Notes: a model not told the origin generated them from the sequence alone. 64,000 nucleotides of DNA from Arthrobacter sp. QXT-31 (GCF_001969265.1 NZ_CP019304.1:372001-436000), one strand, 5' to 3'; positions 1 through 8,911 are shown, counted from the stretch's first letter. Program-made: numbers and translations.

Positions 1-959
1 CGCCCAGCACCGTGCTCTTGCCGGCCCCGCTGGGACCGTCCAGCGAAGTGACGAGTCCGGCAGGCGCCGAAAAGCTGAGGGGCCCGACGGCGGGACCCTG
101 CCTTCCCGGATAGCTGACCGTCAGCTCCCGGACAGTCACGCCAACGCCCTCCCCACCGTCTGCCCGCATCCCCGGCACGAGCCGCCTGGGCTCCGGTGCT
201 TCCAGCACCGCTGTTGTTTCGGCAAGGGCGGCCCGGCCGTCGTCGCTCGCGTGGTGAGCAGTTCCCAGCTCACGGAGCGGAAGGTAGCAGTCGGGGGCGA
301 GAATGAGCGCCAGCAGTCCTGCCTCCAGCGCCATGTCCCCGTGGACGAGCCGGACACCAATGAACACCGCCACCACCGCAACGGAGATTGTGGCAATGAG
401 TTCCAGGGCGAGCGCCGAAAGGAACGCCGTCCGCAGGGTGCCCATGGTCCGCGACCGGTAGTCCTCGGAAATGTCCTCCAGCGCGCGGCGCTGGGCTGAG
501 GCCCGGCCGAGCCCCACCAGCACCGGCAGCCCCTTGGCGAGTTCGAGCATGTGCCCGGACAGCCGGGAGAGGGCAGCCTGGGCATCCCGCACCTTGTCCT
601 CGGTGTAGCGTCCGATCAGCACCATGAACACCGGGACGAGCGGCACCGTCAGCACGATCACCACGGCACTGACCCAGTCGGCGAAGAGGATCCGGGCACC
701 GAGGAGCAGCGGGATCGCTGCACAGTTCACCAGCGCCGGAAGGTACTGCGTGTAGTAGCTGTCGAGGGCGTCCAGGCCCCGCGTGGCAAGCACCGCCAGG
801 CCGCCGTCGGACGGTCCTGCGGTCCGGACGCCGTTGCGCAGTGCCGTCTCCAGGAGCTGCGTGCGCAGCTCTTCCTTGACGCCCAGCGCAGCCCGCCGGG
901 CTGCCACGCCCTGCGCCCAGACCGTGACGGAGCGCAGAACCACGCCGGCCGCGCCCCAG

Positions 960-965
960 CCTAGC
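960..965. repeat. Target-site duplication, left copy (CCTAGC)
   Basis: The six bases CCTAGC flank the left end of the IS481-family element and recur at 2039-2044. The core CTAG fits the NCTAGN target preference described for IS481. Confidence 0.93.
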
Positions 966-1929
966 TGTATTGACCTGAGAGGTTGGTGACGCGGCTGACC
1001 GGTGTCTGACCTTTGAGGGCGGTGTGGGCTCGGTGGTGATTGTAGGCATGGAGCCAGTCGGGGAAAGCGGCGACACGCTCGGCCTCTGAGCGGTACGGGC
1101 GGATGTAGGCCCATTCCTCGAGCATGGTCCGGTTGAAGCGTTCGACCTTGCCGTTGGTTTGTGGCCGGTAGGGGCGGGTGCGTTTGTGCTTGATGTCCGG
1201 GCCCAGGGCTTCAGCGAAAGCGCGGGACCGGTAGCAGTTCCCGTTATCGGTCAGGACGCGCTGGACGGTGATTCCGTGGGCGTTGAACCAGGCATTGGCC
1301 CGGGACCAGAAGGCTGCTGCTGTTTCCTTTTTCTCGTCGGTGAGGATCTCGCTGTAGGCAAGACGTGAGTGGTCATCGACGGCGTTGTGGAGGTAGTGAT
1401 AGCCGGGCCGGCGGTTGGCCGTGGTGCCGGTCTTGTTCTTCCACCCGGCGGTCCTGCCCAGGACCCGGTGTCCGCCGCCATTGGGGATACGGCCGAGCTT
1501 TTTGATGTCGACGTGGACCAGGTCCCCGGGCTTGTCGTGTTCGTAGCGGCGGATCACCCTGCCGGTGCCGCGATCGAGCCAGGCCAGTTTCGCGAGCCGG
1601 TAGCGGGACAGCACACGATGGACGGTGGAGGGGTGGATGCCCAGCAGATAACCGATCCTGGCAGGGCCCCACCGGCGGTTCACACGGAGGGCGATGATCC
1701 GCCGCTCGGTACGCGTGGCAGTCCGCCGAGGCGAAGAGTGCGGGCGGCTGGAGCGGTCCTCCATTGCTTCCGGTCCATGCTCGCGGTAGCGCTCAGCCCA
1801 GCGCGCAGCGGTCGGGACCGAGACCTGGAACCGTTCCGCGGCCCGGCGCAGACTCCAACATTGGTCAACGACACACTGCGCGAGCTGCAGCCGGCCACGG
1901 GGCGTCAGAAGAGCGTTAGGGTGGGACAT
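961..1929 (-). CDS. IS481-family transposase
   Basis: DDE transposase that cuts and joins the ends of its own IS. The 322-residue protein has an N-terminal helix-turn-helix (about residues 10-50, WSLRRAAERFQVSVPTAARW) and an rve-type catalytic core. Candidate acidic residues are in LVHVDIKKLG, the LTDNG motif, and the Glu of NGKVERFNRTM. Length is normal for the family and no frameshift is seen. The last codon and the TAG stop lie beyond the IS terminus: TAG is provided by the duplicated target GCTAGG (read on this strand). The ORF is therefore completed by insertion into a CTAG site. Confidence 0.95.
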   Translation of the reverse strand: MSHPNALLTPRGRLQLAQCVVDQCWSLRRAAERFQVSVPTAARWAERYREHGPEAMEDRSSRPHSSPRRTATRTERRIIALRVNRRWGPARIGYLLGIHPSTVHRVLSRYRLAKLAWLDRGTGRVIRRYEHDKPGDLVHVDIKKLGRIPNGGGHRVLGRTAGWKNKTGTTANRRPGYHYLHNAVDDHSRLAYSEILTDEKKETAAAFWSRANAWFNAHGITVQRVLTDNGNCYRSRAFAEALGPDIKHKRTRPYRPQTNGKVERFNRTMLEEWAYIRPYRSEAERVAAFPDWLHAYNHHRAHTALKGQTPVSRVTNLSGQYS

Positions 1930-2038
1930 GAAGACCTCCGTGCGTGGAATTGGACTCTAGACAAGCCCCACTCCACCCGGAGGTCTTCTTCATGTCACCG
2001 AACCACGCCGAGCGTCACTAACGTCCGTGGTCAATACA
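966..2038 (-). mobile_element. Complete IS481-family insertion sequence (1,073 bp)
   Basis: Both ends begin TGTATTGACC (966-975, and inverted at 2029-2038). The imperfect inverted repeat extends for about 27 bp, with GTGACGC shared near its inner end. The element carries one transposase gene and is bounded by CCTAGC duplications. It sits inside cydD and contains no cargo. Perfect duplications and an intact transposase argue that it is recent and potentially still mobile. Confidence 0.95.
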
Positions 2039-2044
2039 CCTAGC
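2039..2044. repeat. Target-site duplication, right copy (CCTAGC)
   Basis: Second copy of the duplicated cydD target. In the uninterrupted gene it would encode part of the Leu-Gly pair (CTAGG on the coding strand). Confidence 0.93.
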
Positions 2045-2208
2045 TGGGCCGCCCACGCGGTGTCCTGCGTCATGAGGCCGGCGAGGACGGACGCGACGGC
2101 CTGGCCCATGAGCACCAGGGCCAGAGCCTTCAGCGCGGCCAGCAGGCCCAGGCCGTAGAGGGCGCGGCGGGTGGAGGGGCCGGAGGGGAACTGCGGTTTC
2201 ACGGCGGG

Positions 2209-3258
2209 TCAGTCTTTCCTGATGAGTGCTTTCGCGGCGATCGCGGGCAGGAAGCTGTGCGCCTCCGGGATGTGGGCGGCGCTGACGCGGCGCCGGAACA
2301 CCCAGTACGTCCACGCCTGGTAGGCGATCACCAGCGGCAGCCCGACGCACGCCACGATGCTCATCAGGCCGAGGGTGTAGTCAGAGGATGATGCGTTGGC
2401 GATGGTGAGGTTGAAGGCGGGGTCGATTGTTGAGGGCAGGACCACCGGGAACACGGCACCGAAGATGGACGCCGATCCGCCCAGCAGGAACACACCGGTA
2501 GCCAGGAACGCCCGGCCTTCGTTTCCCTTCCGGGCCTGGGCCCAGGCCACGCCCGCTGCCACCACAGCCACAGCGAGGACAACCAGGGTCCACGCTTCAC
2601 CGGTGAGGACCTGCACCCCGACGGCCCAGCCCGCCATCGGGAGGAGCAGCACGGGAAGCAGCCGCACAAACCACTGCCGCGCGCGGTGCCTGACTTCGCC
2701 GTCGGTCTTCAGAGCCAGGAACGCCAGGGCGTGCAGCAGCGCGAAGGCGGCCACCGCCAGGCCTCCCAGCACGGCGTACCAGCTGAACCACGCGAACGGT
2801 CCGCCGTCGCGGTCGCCGTTGGCGTCCAGCGGCAGTCCGGTGGTGGTCAGGCCGAGGGCGGCCCCCACGCCGAAGGCTGCAACAAAGGATCCGACGGCGA
2901 TCGCCCAGTCCCAGGTGTTCCGCCAGCGGTCCGTGTCCACCTTCCCGCGGTACTCGAAGGCAACCGCGCGGAAGATCAGCGCGACGAGGACCAGCAGCAG
3001 CGGCAGGTACAGGGCAGAGAACAGCGAGGCGTACCAGAACGGGAAGGCCGCGAACGTGGCACCGCCTGCGGTCAGGAGCCAGACTTCGTTTCCGTCCCAG
3101 ACCGGGCCGATGGTGTTCAGGAGCACGCGGCGTTCGGTGTTGTTGCGGGCAAAAATCTTCATCAGCATCCCGACGCCCAGGTCGAAGCCCTCCAGGAAGA
3201 GGTAGCCCGTCCACAGGACGGCGATGGCAATGAACCAGATGGTTGGCAGCAGTTCCAT
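2209..3258 (-). CDS. cydB: Cytochrome bd ubiquinol/menaquinol oxidase subunit II
   Basis: Membrane subunit of the heme-copper-independent terminal oxidase that reduces oxygen with quinol. The 349 residues match the family. It opens with the typical WFIAIAVLWTGYLFLEGFDLGVGML and has GPVWDGNEVWLLTAGGATFAAFP in the first quarter. About eight hydrophobic segments follow. It lies 33 bp downstream of cydA and 6 bp upstream of the cydD start, so the three genes form one leftward operon. With cydD broken, the subunit may be made but poorly assembled; that is inference. Confidence 0.97.
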   Translation of the reverse strand: MELLPTIWFIAIAVLWTGYLFLEGFDLGVGMLMKIFARNNTERRVLLNTIGPVWDGNEVWLLTAGGATFAAFPFWYASLFSALYLPLLLVLVALIFRAVAFEYRGKVDTDRWRNTWDWAIAVGSFVAAFGVGAALGLTTTGLPLDANGDRDGGPFAWFSWYAVLGGLAVAAFALLHALAFLALKTDGEVRHRARQWFVRLLPVLLLPMAGWAVGVQVLTGEAWTLVVLAVAVVAAGVAWAQARKGNEGRAFLATGVFLLGGSASIFGAVFPVVLPSTIDPAFNLTIANASSSDYTLGLMSIVACVGLPLVIAYQAWTYWVFRRRVSAAHIPEAHSFLPAIAAKALIRKD

Positions 3259-3291
3259 GCTTTGTATCCTCGGTCTCAGTAGGCTCGGGTC

Positions 3292-4893
3292 TTAGTAGGC
3301 GAAGGCCAGGACGTCGTCGGAGGTTCCGGGTTTTCCCGGTCCGCCGCCGCGGGGCGTGGCGTCCTCGTTCTCGTCGACCGGCGCGTGCACCAGTTCGGGC
3401 ATGGCCGAGACGACGCCGCCCCGGACGTACTTCACGAGGAGCTTCACTTCCACCACCAGGAGCACTGCGTAAATCAGGGTGAGGACGACGAGGGAGGTCA
3501 GGATCTCACCAGCGGATACCCCGGGCGAAACGGCTGCGGCGGTGAACATGAAGACCGGGTCGATGCCGTTGAGGTCGGGGTTGGGGGCCACGACGAAGGG
3601 CTGCCGGCCCATTTCCGTGAAGATCCAGCCTGCGGCGTTGGCACCGAAGGGGGCCAGGATTCCGAACACGGCCAGCCGCATCAGCCAGCGGGACTCGGGC
3701 ACGGTCCCCTTGCGGACCAGCCAGAGTGCCACGAGGGCGGCGAGGGCAGCGAGGCCGCCGAATCCGATCATGGCGCGGAAGCCCCAGTAGGTGACCTCCA
3801 TGACGGGGACATACTGAATCTCCTGGCCGGCGCGGTCACCGTAGATGGGGTTGTCCGGCAGATGGGTGCCGTAGTTTGCCTTGTACTCGTCGATCAGGCT
3901 GTTGACGCCCTTGACCTCGGTGGTGAAGTCGCCCTTGGCGAGGTAGGACAGGATCCCGGGGATCTCGATCACGGCCTTGATGTCATCGCAGTTGCGTGCG
4001 CCGAGGTTGCCCACGCTCAGGACCGAGAAGCCCGTTCCGTCGTGGCAAGCTGCTTCAGCGGCGGCCATCTTCATGGGCTGCTGCTCGAACATCAGCTTGC
4101 CCTGAAGGTCGCCGGTGAGGGCGGTTCCGGCGAAGGAGATCATGGCGACGACGGCGCCGATCCGGAGGGATTTGAGCCAGACAGTCTGGTCGGCACGGTC
4201 CCGGCCGGGGATCTCTGCGGAGCCGACAATGACCTTTCCGTCTGCGCCGATGCTATCGATGCCGTCGCGGCGCCGGCGCCAGAGGTGGTACCAGGCGATG
4301 CCCAGCAGGAATCCGCCGGCGACGGCAAGGGCGCCGAAGAGGGTGTGCGGGACGGCCACCAGGGCGGTGTTGTTGGTGAAGACGGCCCAGGCGTCGGTCA
4401 TGACCGGCCGGCCGTCGATCATCGTGACGCCGACAGGGTGCTGCATCCAGCTGTTGGCCACGATGATGAAGTACGCGGAGAAGAAGGAGCCGACCACGGC
4501 GATCCAGAGGCATGCCAGGTGCACGCCCTTCTTCAGCTGCTTCCAGCCGAAGATCCACAGGCCCAGGAAGGTGGACTCCACGAAGAACGCCAGCAGGGCC
4601 TCGAGGGCCAGCGGGGCGCCGAAGACGTCGCCCACGAAGCGGCTGTATTCACTCCACGCCATGCCGAACTGGAACTCCTGCACGATGCCGGTGGCCACAC
4701 CCATGATGAAGTTGATGAGGAAGAGCTTTCCCCAGAACTTGGTCATCCGGAGGTAGGCCGGGTTTCCCGTGCGGTACCAGACCGTCTGCATGACGGCGAC
4801 GACCAGCCCCAGGCCGATGGTCAGCGGCACCATCATGAAGTGGTAGACGGTGGTGATTCCGAATTGCCAGCGTGCGATTTCCAAGGCGTCCAA
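3292..4893 (-). CDS. cydA: Cytochrome bd oxidase subunit I
   Basis: Quinol-oxidising, heme-carrying subunit of cytochrome bd in the plasma membrane. The 533-residue sequence starts MDALEIARWQFGITTVYHF, with the conserved early His ligand region (VYHFMMVPLTIGL). Further on are VPHTLFG (second His) and WIFTEMGRQPF (Met ligand and the GRQP motif). The family more often has GRQPW, so the Phe is a mild variant. First gene of the leftward cyd operon. Its promoter region (4894-5166) is shared with a divergent BlaI-type regulator and carries three dyads. A 13-bp near-repeat spans its stop codon (3272-3284 and 3288-3300). Confidence 0.97.
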   Translation of the reverse strand: MDALEIARWQFGITTVYHFMMVPLTIGLGLVVAVMQTVWYRTGNPAYLRMTKFWGKLFLINFIMGVATGIVQEFQFGMAWSEYSRFVGDVFGAPLALEALLAFFVESTFLGLWIFGWKQLKKGVHLACLWIAVVGSFFSAYFIIVANSWMQHPVGVTMIDGRPVMTDAWAVFTNNTALVAVPHTLFGALAVAGGFLLGIAWYHLWRRRRDGIDSIGADGKVIVGSAEIPGRDRADQTVWLKSLRIGAVVAMISFAGTALTGDLQGKLMFEQQPMKMAAAEAACHDGTGFSVLSVGNLGARNCDDIKAVIEIPGILSYLAKGDFTTEVKGVNSLIDEYKANYGTHLPDNPIYGDRAGQEIQYVPVMEVTYWGFRAMIGFGGLAALAALVALWLVRKGTVPESRWLMRLAVFGILAPFGANAAGWIFTEMGRQPFVVAPNPDLNGIDPVFMFTAAAVSPGVSAGEILTSLVVLTLIYAVLLVVEVKLLVKYVRGGVVSAMPELVHAPVDENEDATPRGGGPGKPGTSDDVLAFAY

Positions 4894-4936
4894 GGCGGTC
4901 CCTACTTACTGTTGGGTCGAGCTCTCCAGCACTGTT

Positions 4937-4953
4937 TTCTACAAAATGTAGAA
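4937..4953. promoter_or_regulatory. Predicted BlaI-type operator 1
   Basis: TTCTACAAAATGTAGAA is a perfect 7-bp-arm dyad with a 3-nt centre, 44 bp upstream of the cydA start. TACA/TGTA half-sites are characteristic of BlaI/MecI repressors. The divergent gene encodes such a protein. Confidence 0.8.
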
Positions 4954-4960
4954 CTTCAAC

Positions 4961-4977
4961 TTCTACAAAGTGTAGAA
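4961..4977. promoter_or_regulatory. Predicted BlaI-type operator 2
   Basis: TTCTACAAAGTGTAGAA has the same perfect arms as operator 1. It lies 24 bp centre-to-centre from it, so two repressor dimers could bind the cydA promoter side cooperatively. Confidence 0.8.
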
Positions 4978-5049
4978 CACGGGTCGAACACTGCAAAACA
5001 CGGTGGCACGTCTGCCGGAGGAAGGCAATGGCCGGCGACGCGCCGAGCG

Positions 5050-5066
5050 TTCTACCTCATGTAGAA
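5050..5066. promoter_or_regulatory. Predicted BlaI-type operator 3
   Basis: TTCTACCTCATGTAGAA keeps 6-bp arms and lies about 100 bp upstream of the repressor gene. This suggests autoregulation in addition to control of cydA. Confidence 0.75.
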
Positions 5067-5166
5067 ACGAAGCGCCAAACGCGATAGATTTGAAGTTGCA
5101 GTATTGGAATCACAGCACGGGCCGGTCAGCCGGCCGGTGCCAGTGCGTTGTCAAAAGGATGGACAG

Positions 5167-5553
5167 ATGGCAAGTCTTGGCGAACTGGAACGGGCAGTCA
5201 TGGACCTGCTCTGGGCTGGCCACGAAGCGGCCACGGCCAACACGCTGCGGGACATGCTCGCGCAGAGCACGGCGGCGCAGGGTGGAGCGGCAGGGCACGA
5301 GGGCAAGGACCTTGCGGTGACCACCGTCCTGACGGTCCTTTCGCGCCTCGAAAAGAAGGGCCTTGTGGAACGCGAACGCGGTACCCGGCCGCACCGCTAC
5401 CAGGCTGTATCCAGCCGTGAAGACCATACCGCCGAACTCATGCACGAAGTGCTGGGATCCGCCCCTGACCGCGAGGCCGTGCTGGCCCGGTTCATCGGTT
5501 CGGTGACGGAAAGTGAAGCCGAGACGCTGCGCAAACTGCTTGGTCACAGCTAG
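5167..5553 (+). CDS. BlaI/MecI/CopY-family transcriptional repressor
   Basis: Winged-helix repressor that binds TACA/TGTA dyads as a dimer and is inactivated by proteolysis. I chose the ATG giving MASLGELERAVMDLLW (128 aa), the canonical N-terminus, preceded by AAAGGAT. A longer frame from 5104 lacks family similarity. The recognition region (VTTVLTVLSRLEKKGLVERER) and C-terminal dimerisation helices are present. The gene ends 6 bp before a BlaR1-like protease. Divergence from cydABD and the shared dyads suggest that its main target here is the bd oxidase rather than a beta-lactamase, none of which is nearby. Mycobacterial BlaI has been linked to respiratory/ATP synthase genes, which makes this plausible. 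Confidence 0.93.
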   Translation: MASLGELERAVMDLLWAGHEAATANTLRDMLAQSTAAQGGAAGHEGKDLAVTTVLTVLSRLEKKGLVERERGTRPHRYQAVSSREDHTAELMHEVLGSAPDREAVLARFIGSVTESEAETLRKLLGHS

Positions 5554-5559
5554 CAACTG

Positions 5560-6546
5560 ATGTTCTGGACCTCATATTTCCTGGCGGTCCTGGCGATAGT
5601 ACTGGCCTGGCCGGTGCCTATCCTCCTTTCGCGCGCCCACTGGCCGGCGCGCGACCCTTTCACGGCCATGGTGCTGTGGCAGGCCATCGGCCTGGCCGGT
5701 GGCCTTTCCATGATCGGCGCCATGCTGGTCTACGGCCTCGAGCCTGTAGGCGACAACCTGCTTGCGGGCCTTCGCGCGCTGACAGACATGGTGCTGTTCG
5801 CGGCGCCCACCACCGCATTGGGTTTCTGGCATCTCTTCGCGCTCTCCGCAGCGGCGCTGCTCACGGCACATCTCGTCTTCACGCTGCTGCTGACCTACTA
5901 CAAGATCGAGCGCCAGCGAAAGCGCCATCGCGAACTGCTGGCCCTGCTGGCATCACCGTCCGACGACGGTCCCGGCACGGTGGTCATCAACCATGATTCA
6001 CCGGTGGCGTATTGCCTTCCCGGCGGCGCCCGCTCCGTCACCGTCCTCTCCGACGGACTCATGGCCGCCCTCGAGCCGGCGGAGTTGCGGGCCGTCCTGA
6101 TTCACGAAAACGCGCACCTGACCCAGCGCCACCACCTGCTGCTGTGGGCCTTCGCCGCCTGGCGCCAGGCGCTGCCGTGGCTGCCCACGACGCGCCTGGC
6201 CCAGGAAGCCGTGAACTCCCTGATTGAAATGCTGGCCGACGACGTTGCCCTCAAGACCGAAAGCAAGGGGACGCTGATCAAGGCGATTGCCATAGTCGCC
6301 AGCGGGTCGGCGGCGCCCCGGGGGGCCGCCGTCATGGAAACTGCAAACCTGGCTGGGTCAGGCCTTCAGCTGCCCGATGGTGCCGGCGGTTCCGGCCCGG
6401 CGAGCACGACGGCGTCACGCGTCAGCCGCCTGCTCTCCCCCAAACCTCCGCTCGCCGCCGGCCTCCGTGCAGCCGTCCTCGCGGTGTGCACGCTGCTGCT
6501 GGCCATGCCCACCGCGCTGCTGATCGTTCCGGGCCTGCTGGGCTGA
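5560..6546 (+). CDS. M56-family membrane metalloprotease (BlaR1-like, no sensor domain)
   Basis: Integral membrane zinc protease expected to cleave the upstream repressor. The protein has 328 residues, with N-terminal membrane segments, the zinc motif HENAH at about residues 182-186, a downstream EMLADDVAL acidic ligand region and a C-terminal membrane anchor. It lacks the penicillin-binding sensor domain of staphylococcal BlaR1, so its inducing signal is unknown. The protein is about the size of the mycobacterial BlaR-like protease. It starts 6 bp after the repressor stop, so the two are almost certainly co-transcribed. Confidence 0.92.
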   Translation: MFWTSYFLAVLAIVLAWPVPILLSRAHWPARDPFTAMVLWQAIGLAGGLSMIGAMLVYGLEPVGDNLLAGLRALTDMVLFAAPTTALGFWHLFALSAAALLTAHLVFTLLLTYYKIERQRKRHRELLALLASPSDDGPGTVVINHDSPVAYCLPGGARSVTVLSDGLMAALEPAELRAVLIHENAHLTQRHHLLLWAFAAWRQALPWLPTTRLAQEAVNSLIEMLADDVALKTESKGTLIKAIAIVASGSAAPRGAAVMETANLAGSGLQLPDGAGGSGPASTTASRVSRLLSPKPPLAAGLRAAVLAVCTLLLAMPTALLIVPGLLG

Positions 6547-6580
6547 GACTCCGGCGGGTTGCCGCCCCGCCGCGGCAGCC

Positions 6581-8686
6581 TTAGGCGTCGATGCGTTCGC
6601 GGTCCAGGCTGGACGCTCCGGCGATGATGAAGTCCTTGCGCGGGGCGACATCCGATCCCATCAGCAGGTCGAAGATGGCCTCCGCCTGCTGGGCGTTCTC
6701 GATGTTGACCTTGCGGAGCATCCGGTGCCGGGGGTCCATGGTGGTTTCCGCCAGCTGTTCGGCATCCATCTCGCCCAGGCCCTTGTAGCGCTGGATGGGT
6801 TCCTTGTACTTCCTGCCTTCGGCGGCGAGCTTCGCCAGCAGGGTGTGCAGCTCGGCTTCGGAGTAGGTGTAGATCATCTCGTTGGCCTTCTGGCCGGGGT
6901 TGATGACTTCCACCCGGTGCAGCGGCGGGACGGCGGCGAACACCCTGCCCTCCTCCACCATCGGCCGCATGTATCGGAAGAACAGCGTGAGCAGCAGCGT
7001 ACGGATGTGGGCGCCGTCGACGTCGGCGTCGGTCATCAGGATGACCTTCCCGTAACGGGCCGCTTCGATCGCGAAGCTGCGCCCCGAGCCGGCCCCCACC
7101 ACCTGGATCAGTGCCGCGCACTCGGCGTTGGAGAGCATGTCGCCCACGGAGGCCTTCTGGACGTTGAGGATCTTGCCGCGGATGGGCAGCAGAGCCTGGA
7201 AGTCCGAGGAGCGCGCCAGCTTCGCGGTGCCCAGCGCCGAGTCGCCTTCCACGATGAACAGTTCGGAACGGGCGACGTCGTCGGTGCGGCAGTCAGCCAG
7301 CTTGGTGGGCATCGACGACGACTCGAGCGCGGTCTTCCGGCGCTGCGTCTCCTTGTGGACGCGGGCGGAGATGCGCGACTTCATCTCGCTGACGATTTTT
7401 TCCAGCAGCAGCGCCGACTGCGCCTTGTCGTTGCGGTTGGAGGAGTTGAGCTTGGCTGTGATCTCCTTCTCCACCACGCGGGCCACGATGGCCTTGACGG
7501 CCGAGGTGCCGAGGATTTCCTTGGTCTGGCCCTCGAACTGCGGCTCGGCGAGCCGGACGGTCAGCACGGCGGTGAGCCCAGCGAAGATGTCGTCCTTCTC
7601 GATCTTGTCGTTGCCGGCCTTGAGTTTCCGGGCGTTGGCTTCCACCGTCTTCCGGAACGTCTTCACGAGGGCCTGCTCGAAGCCGGCCTGGTGGGTGCCG
7701 CCCTTCGGTGTGGAGATGATGTTCACGAAGCTGCGGACGGTGGTGTCGTACCCGATGCCCCAGCGCAGCGCCACGTCCACTTCGCAGTCGCGTTCCACTT
7801 CGGCGATCTTGCTGTGGCCGCGCTCATCCAGCACGGGGACGGTTTCCTTGAACTTACCGGCGCCGTGCAGTCGCCAGACGTCGGTGACCGCGGAATCGGC
7901 GGCGAGGAAGTCAACGAACTCGGAGATGCCGCCGTCGTGGTGGAACACCTCCTCGTGCACCCCCAGTTCACCGGGTGTGCCGGGGAGCTTGCGCTCATCC
8001 CGGACCGTGATTTTCAGGCCTGGCACGAGGAAGGAGGTCTGGCGCGCACGTGCGGCGAGTTCTTCGTAGGAGAACCGGGCGTCCGGCGTGAAGATCTGGG
8101 TGTCTGCCCAGTAGCGGATGCGCGTGCCGGTGACGCCGCGTTTGGCTTTGCCGATCACGTCGAGGACAGAGTCCTCGACGAACGGGGAGAAAGCCGCTGC
8201 CGGGTTGGGCCTGCCGTTGTCGTCGAAACGGCCGGGCTCACCCCGCCGGAAGGACATCCTGTAGGTCTTGCCGCCCCGGTCCACTTCAGCGTCGAGACGG
8301 GCCGAAAGGGCGTTCACCACGGAGGCGCCGACGCCGTGCAGACCGCCGGAGGCGGTGTAGGAACCGCCGCCGAACTTGCCGCCGGCGTGCAGCTTGGTGA
8401 AGACCACTTCGACGCCGGTAAGGCCCGTCTTGGGTTCGACGTCGACGGGAATGCCGCGGCCGTCGTCGTGAATCTCTACAGAATTGTCCGCGTGCAGGAT
8501 GATCTTGATGTCATGGCCAAAGCCGGCCAGCGCCTCGTCGACGGAGTTGTCGATGATTTCCCAGAGGCAGTGCATGAGGCCGCGGGAGTCCGTGGATCCG
8601 ATGTACATGCCGGGGCGTTTGCGCACGGCCTCCAGCCCCTCCAGCACCGAAAGGTGGCGGGCGGTGTAATCAGAACTCGGTGCCAC
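6581..8686 (-). CDS. parE: DNA topoisomerase IV / gyrase-type subunit B
   Basis: ATPase subunit of a type IIA topoisomerase. Visible are the GHKL fold (EIIDNSVDEAL, DDGRGIPV, GGLHGVGASVVNALS), the transducer, and the TOPRIM region (FIVEGDSALGTAK, LMTDADVDGAHIRTLLLT). The DNA-gyrase-B C-terminal motif (YKGLGEMDAEQL) follows. I place the start at GTG (VAPSSDYTARHLSVLEGL, 701 aa), because an AAAGGAG Shine-Dalgarno lies 10 nt upstream. The ATG 39 nt further upstream would put that motif inside the coding region. ParE rather than GyrB is inferred from its position near sigA and away from dnaA/recF. Confidence 0.92.
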   Translation of the reverse strand: MAPSSDYTARHLSVLEGLEAVRKRPGMYIGSTDSRGLMHCLWEIIDNSVDEALAGFGHDIKIILHADNSVEIHDDGRGIPVDVEPKTGLTGVEVVFTKLHAGGKFGGGSYTASGGLHGVGASVVNALSARLDAEVDRGGKTYRMSFRRGEPGRFDDNGRPNPAAAFSPFVEDSVLDVIGKAKRGVTGTRIRYWADTQIFTPDARFSYEELAARARQTSFLVPGLKITVRDERKLPGTPGELGVHEEVFHHDGGISEFVDFLAADSAVTDVWRLHGAGKFKETVPVLDERGHSKIAEVERDCEVDVALRWGIGYDTTVRSFVNIISTPKGGTHQAGFEQALVKTFRKTVEANARKLKAGNDKIEKDDIFAGLTAVLTVRLAEPQFEGQTKEILGTSAVKAIVARVVEKEITAKLNSSNRNDKAQSALLLEKIVSEMKSRISARVHKETQRRKTALESSSMPTKLADCRTDDVARSELFIVEGDSALGTAKLARSSDFQALLPIRGKILNVQKASVGDMLSNAECAALIQVVGAGSGRSFAIEAARYGKVILMTDADVDGAHIRTLLLTLFFRYMRPMVEEGRVFAAVPPLHRVEVINPGQKANEMIYTYSEAELHTLLAKLAAEGRKYKEPIQRYKGLGEMDAEQLAETTMDPRHRMLRKVNIENAQQAEAIFDLLMGSDVAPRKDFIIAGASSLDRERIDA

Positions 8687-8911
8687 AGGTAGTGAACTCC
8701 TTTGGAAAACAGGCCGGATCGGCATTAAAAGGCTCCCTCTAGCCTAGTCCCGACGCGGCCGAACGCCTGACTGCCACTCCCGACACGGGCACCAACTCCC
8801 GGCGTTCGTTACGGACACGTGATACGCGGACAGCGAAAGTGACCCATCCTTGCCACGGAATAGCTGCGAATGCTGGTTATATAGATGTACAGATCTACTA
8901 AGGAGGCCGAC

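Larger units (their letters stand above)
1..2202 (-). pseudogene. cydD: cydD, thiol/heme ABC exporter subunit, interrupted by an IS481-family element
   Basis: CydD pairs with CydC in an inner-membrane ABC exporter of glutathione/cysteine and heme-related cargo needed to assemble cytochrome bd. The N-terminus begins at a GTG 6 bp after cydB and reads hydrophobic membrane segments to residue 55 (AAQLG). It then runs into the IS at 2038. Removing the IS and one copy of the 6-bp duplication rejoins the frame exactly (AAQLG-WGAAGVVLRS). It continues without a stop through the membrane domain to the Walker A motif GPSGAGKST at about position 20, and leaves the window. The rest of the ATPase domain and any cydC lie outside. 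The gene is otherwise intact, so the insertion looks recent. CydD rather than CydC is inferred from its place after cydAB. Confidence 0.9.

Noticed and set aside
136..1076. Open frames covering 136-585 and 270-1076 on the minus strand
   Set aside because: They are out-of-frame shadows of the cydD remnant, whose true frame has no start codon within the fragment and runs off the window.
3385..5064. 559-residue plus-strand frame across cydA
   Set aside because: Long antisense frame typical of GC-rich codon bias; it carries no domain and the cydA frame is fully conserved.
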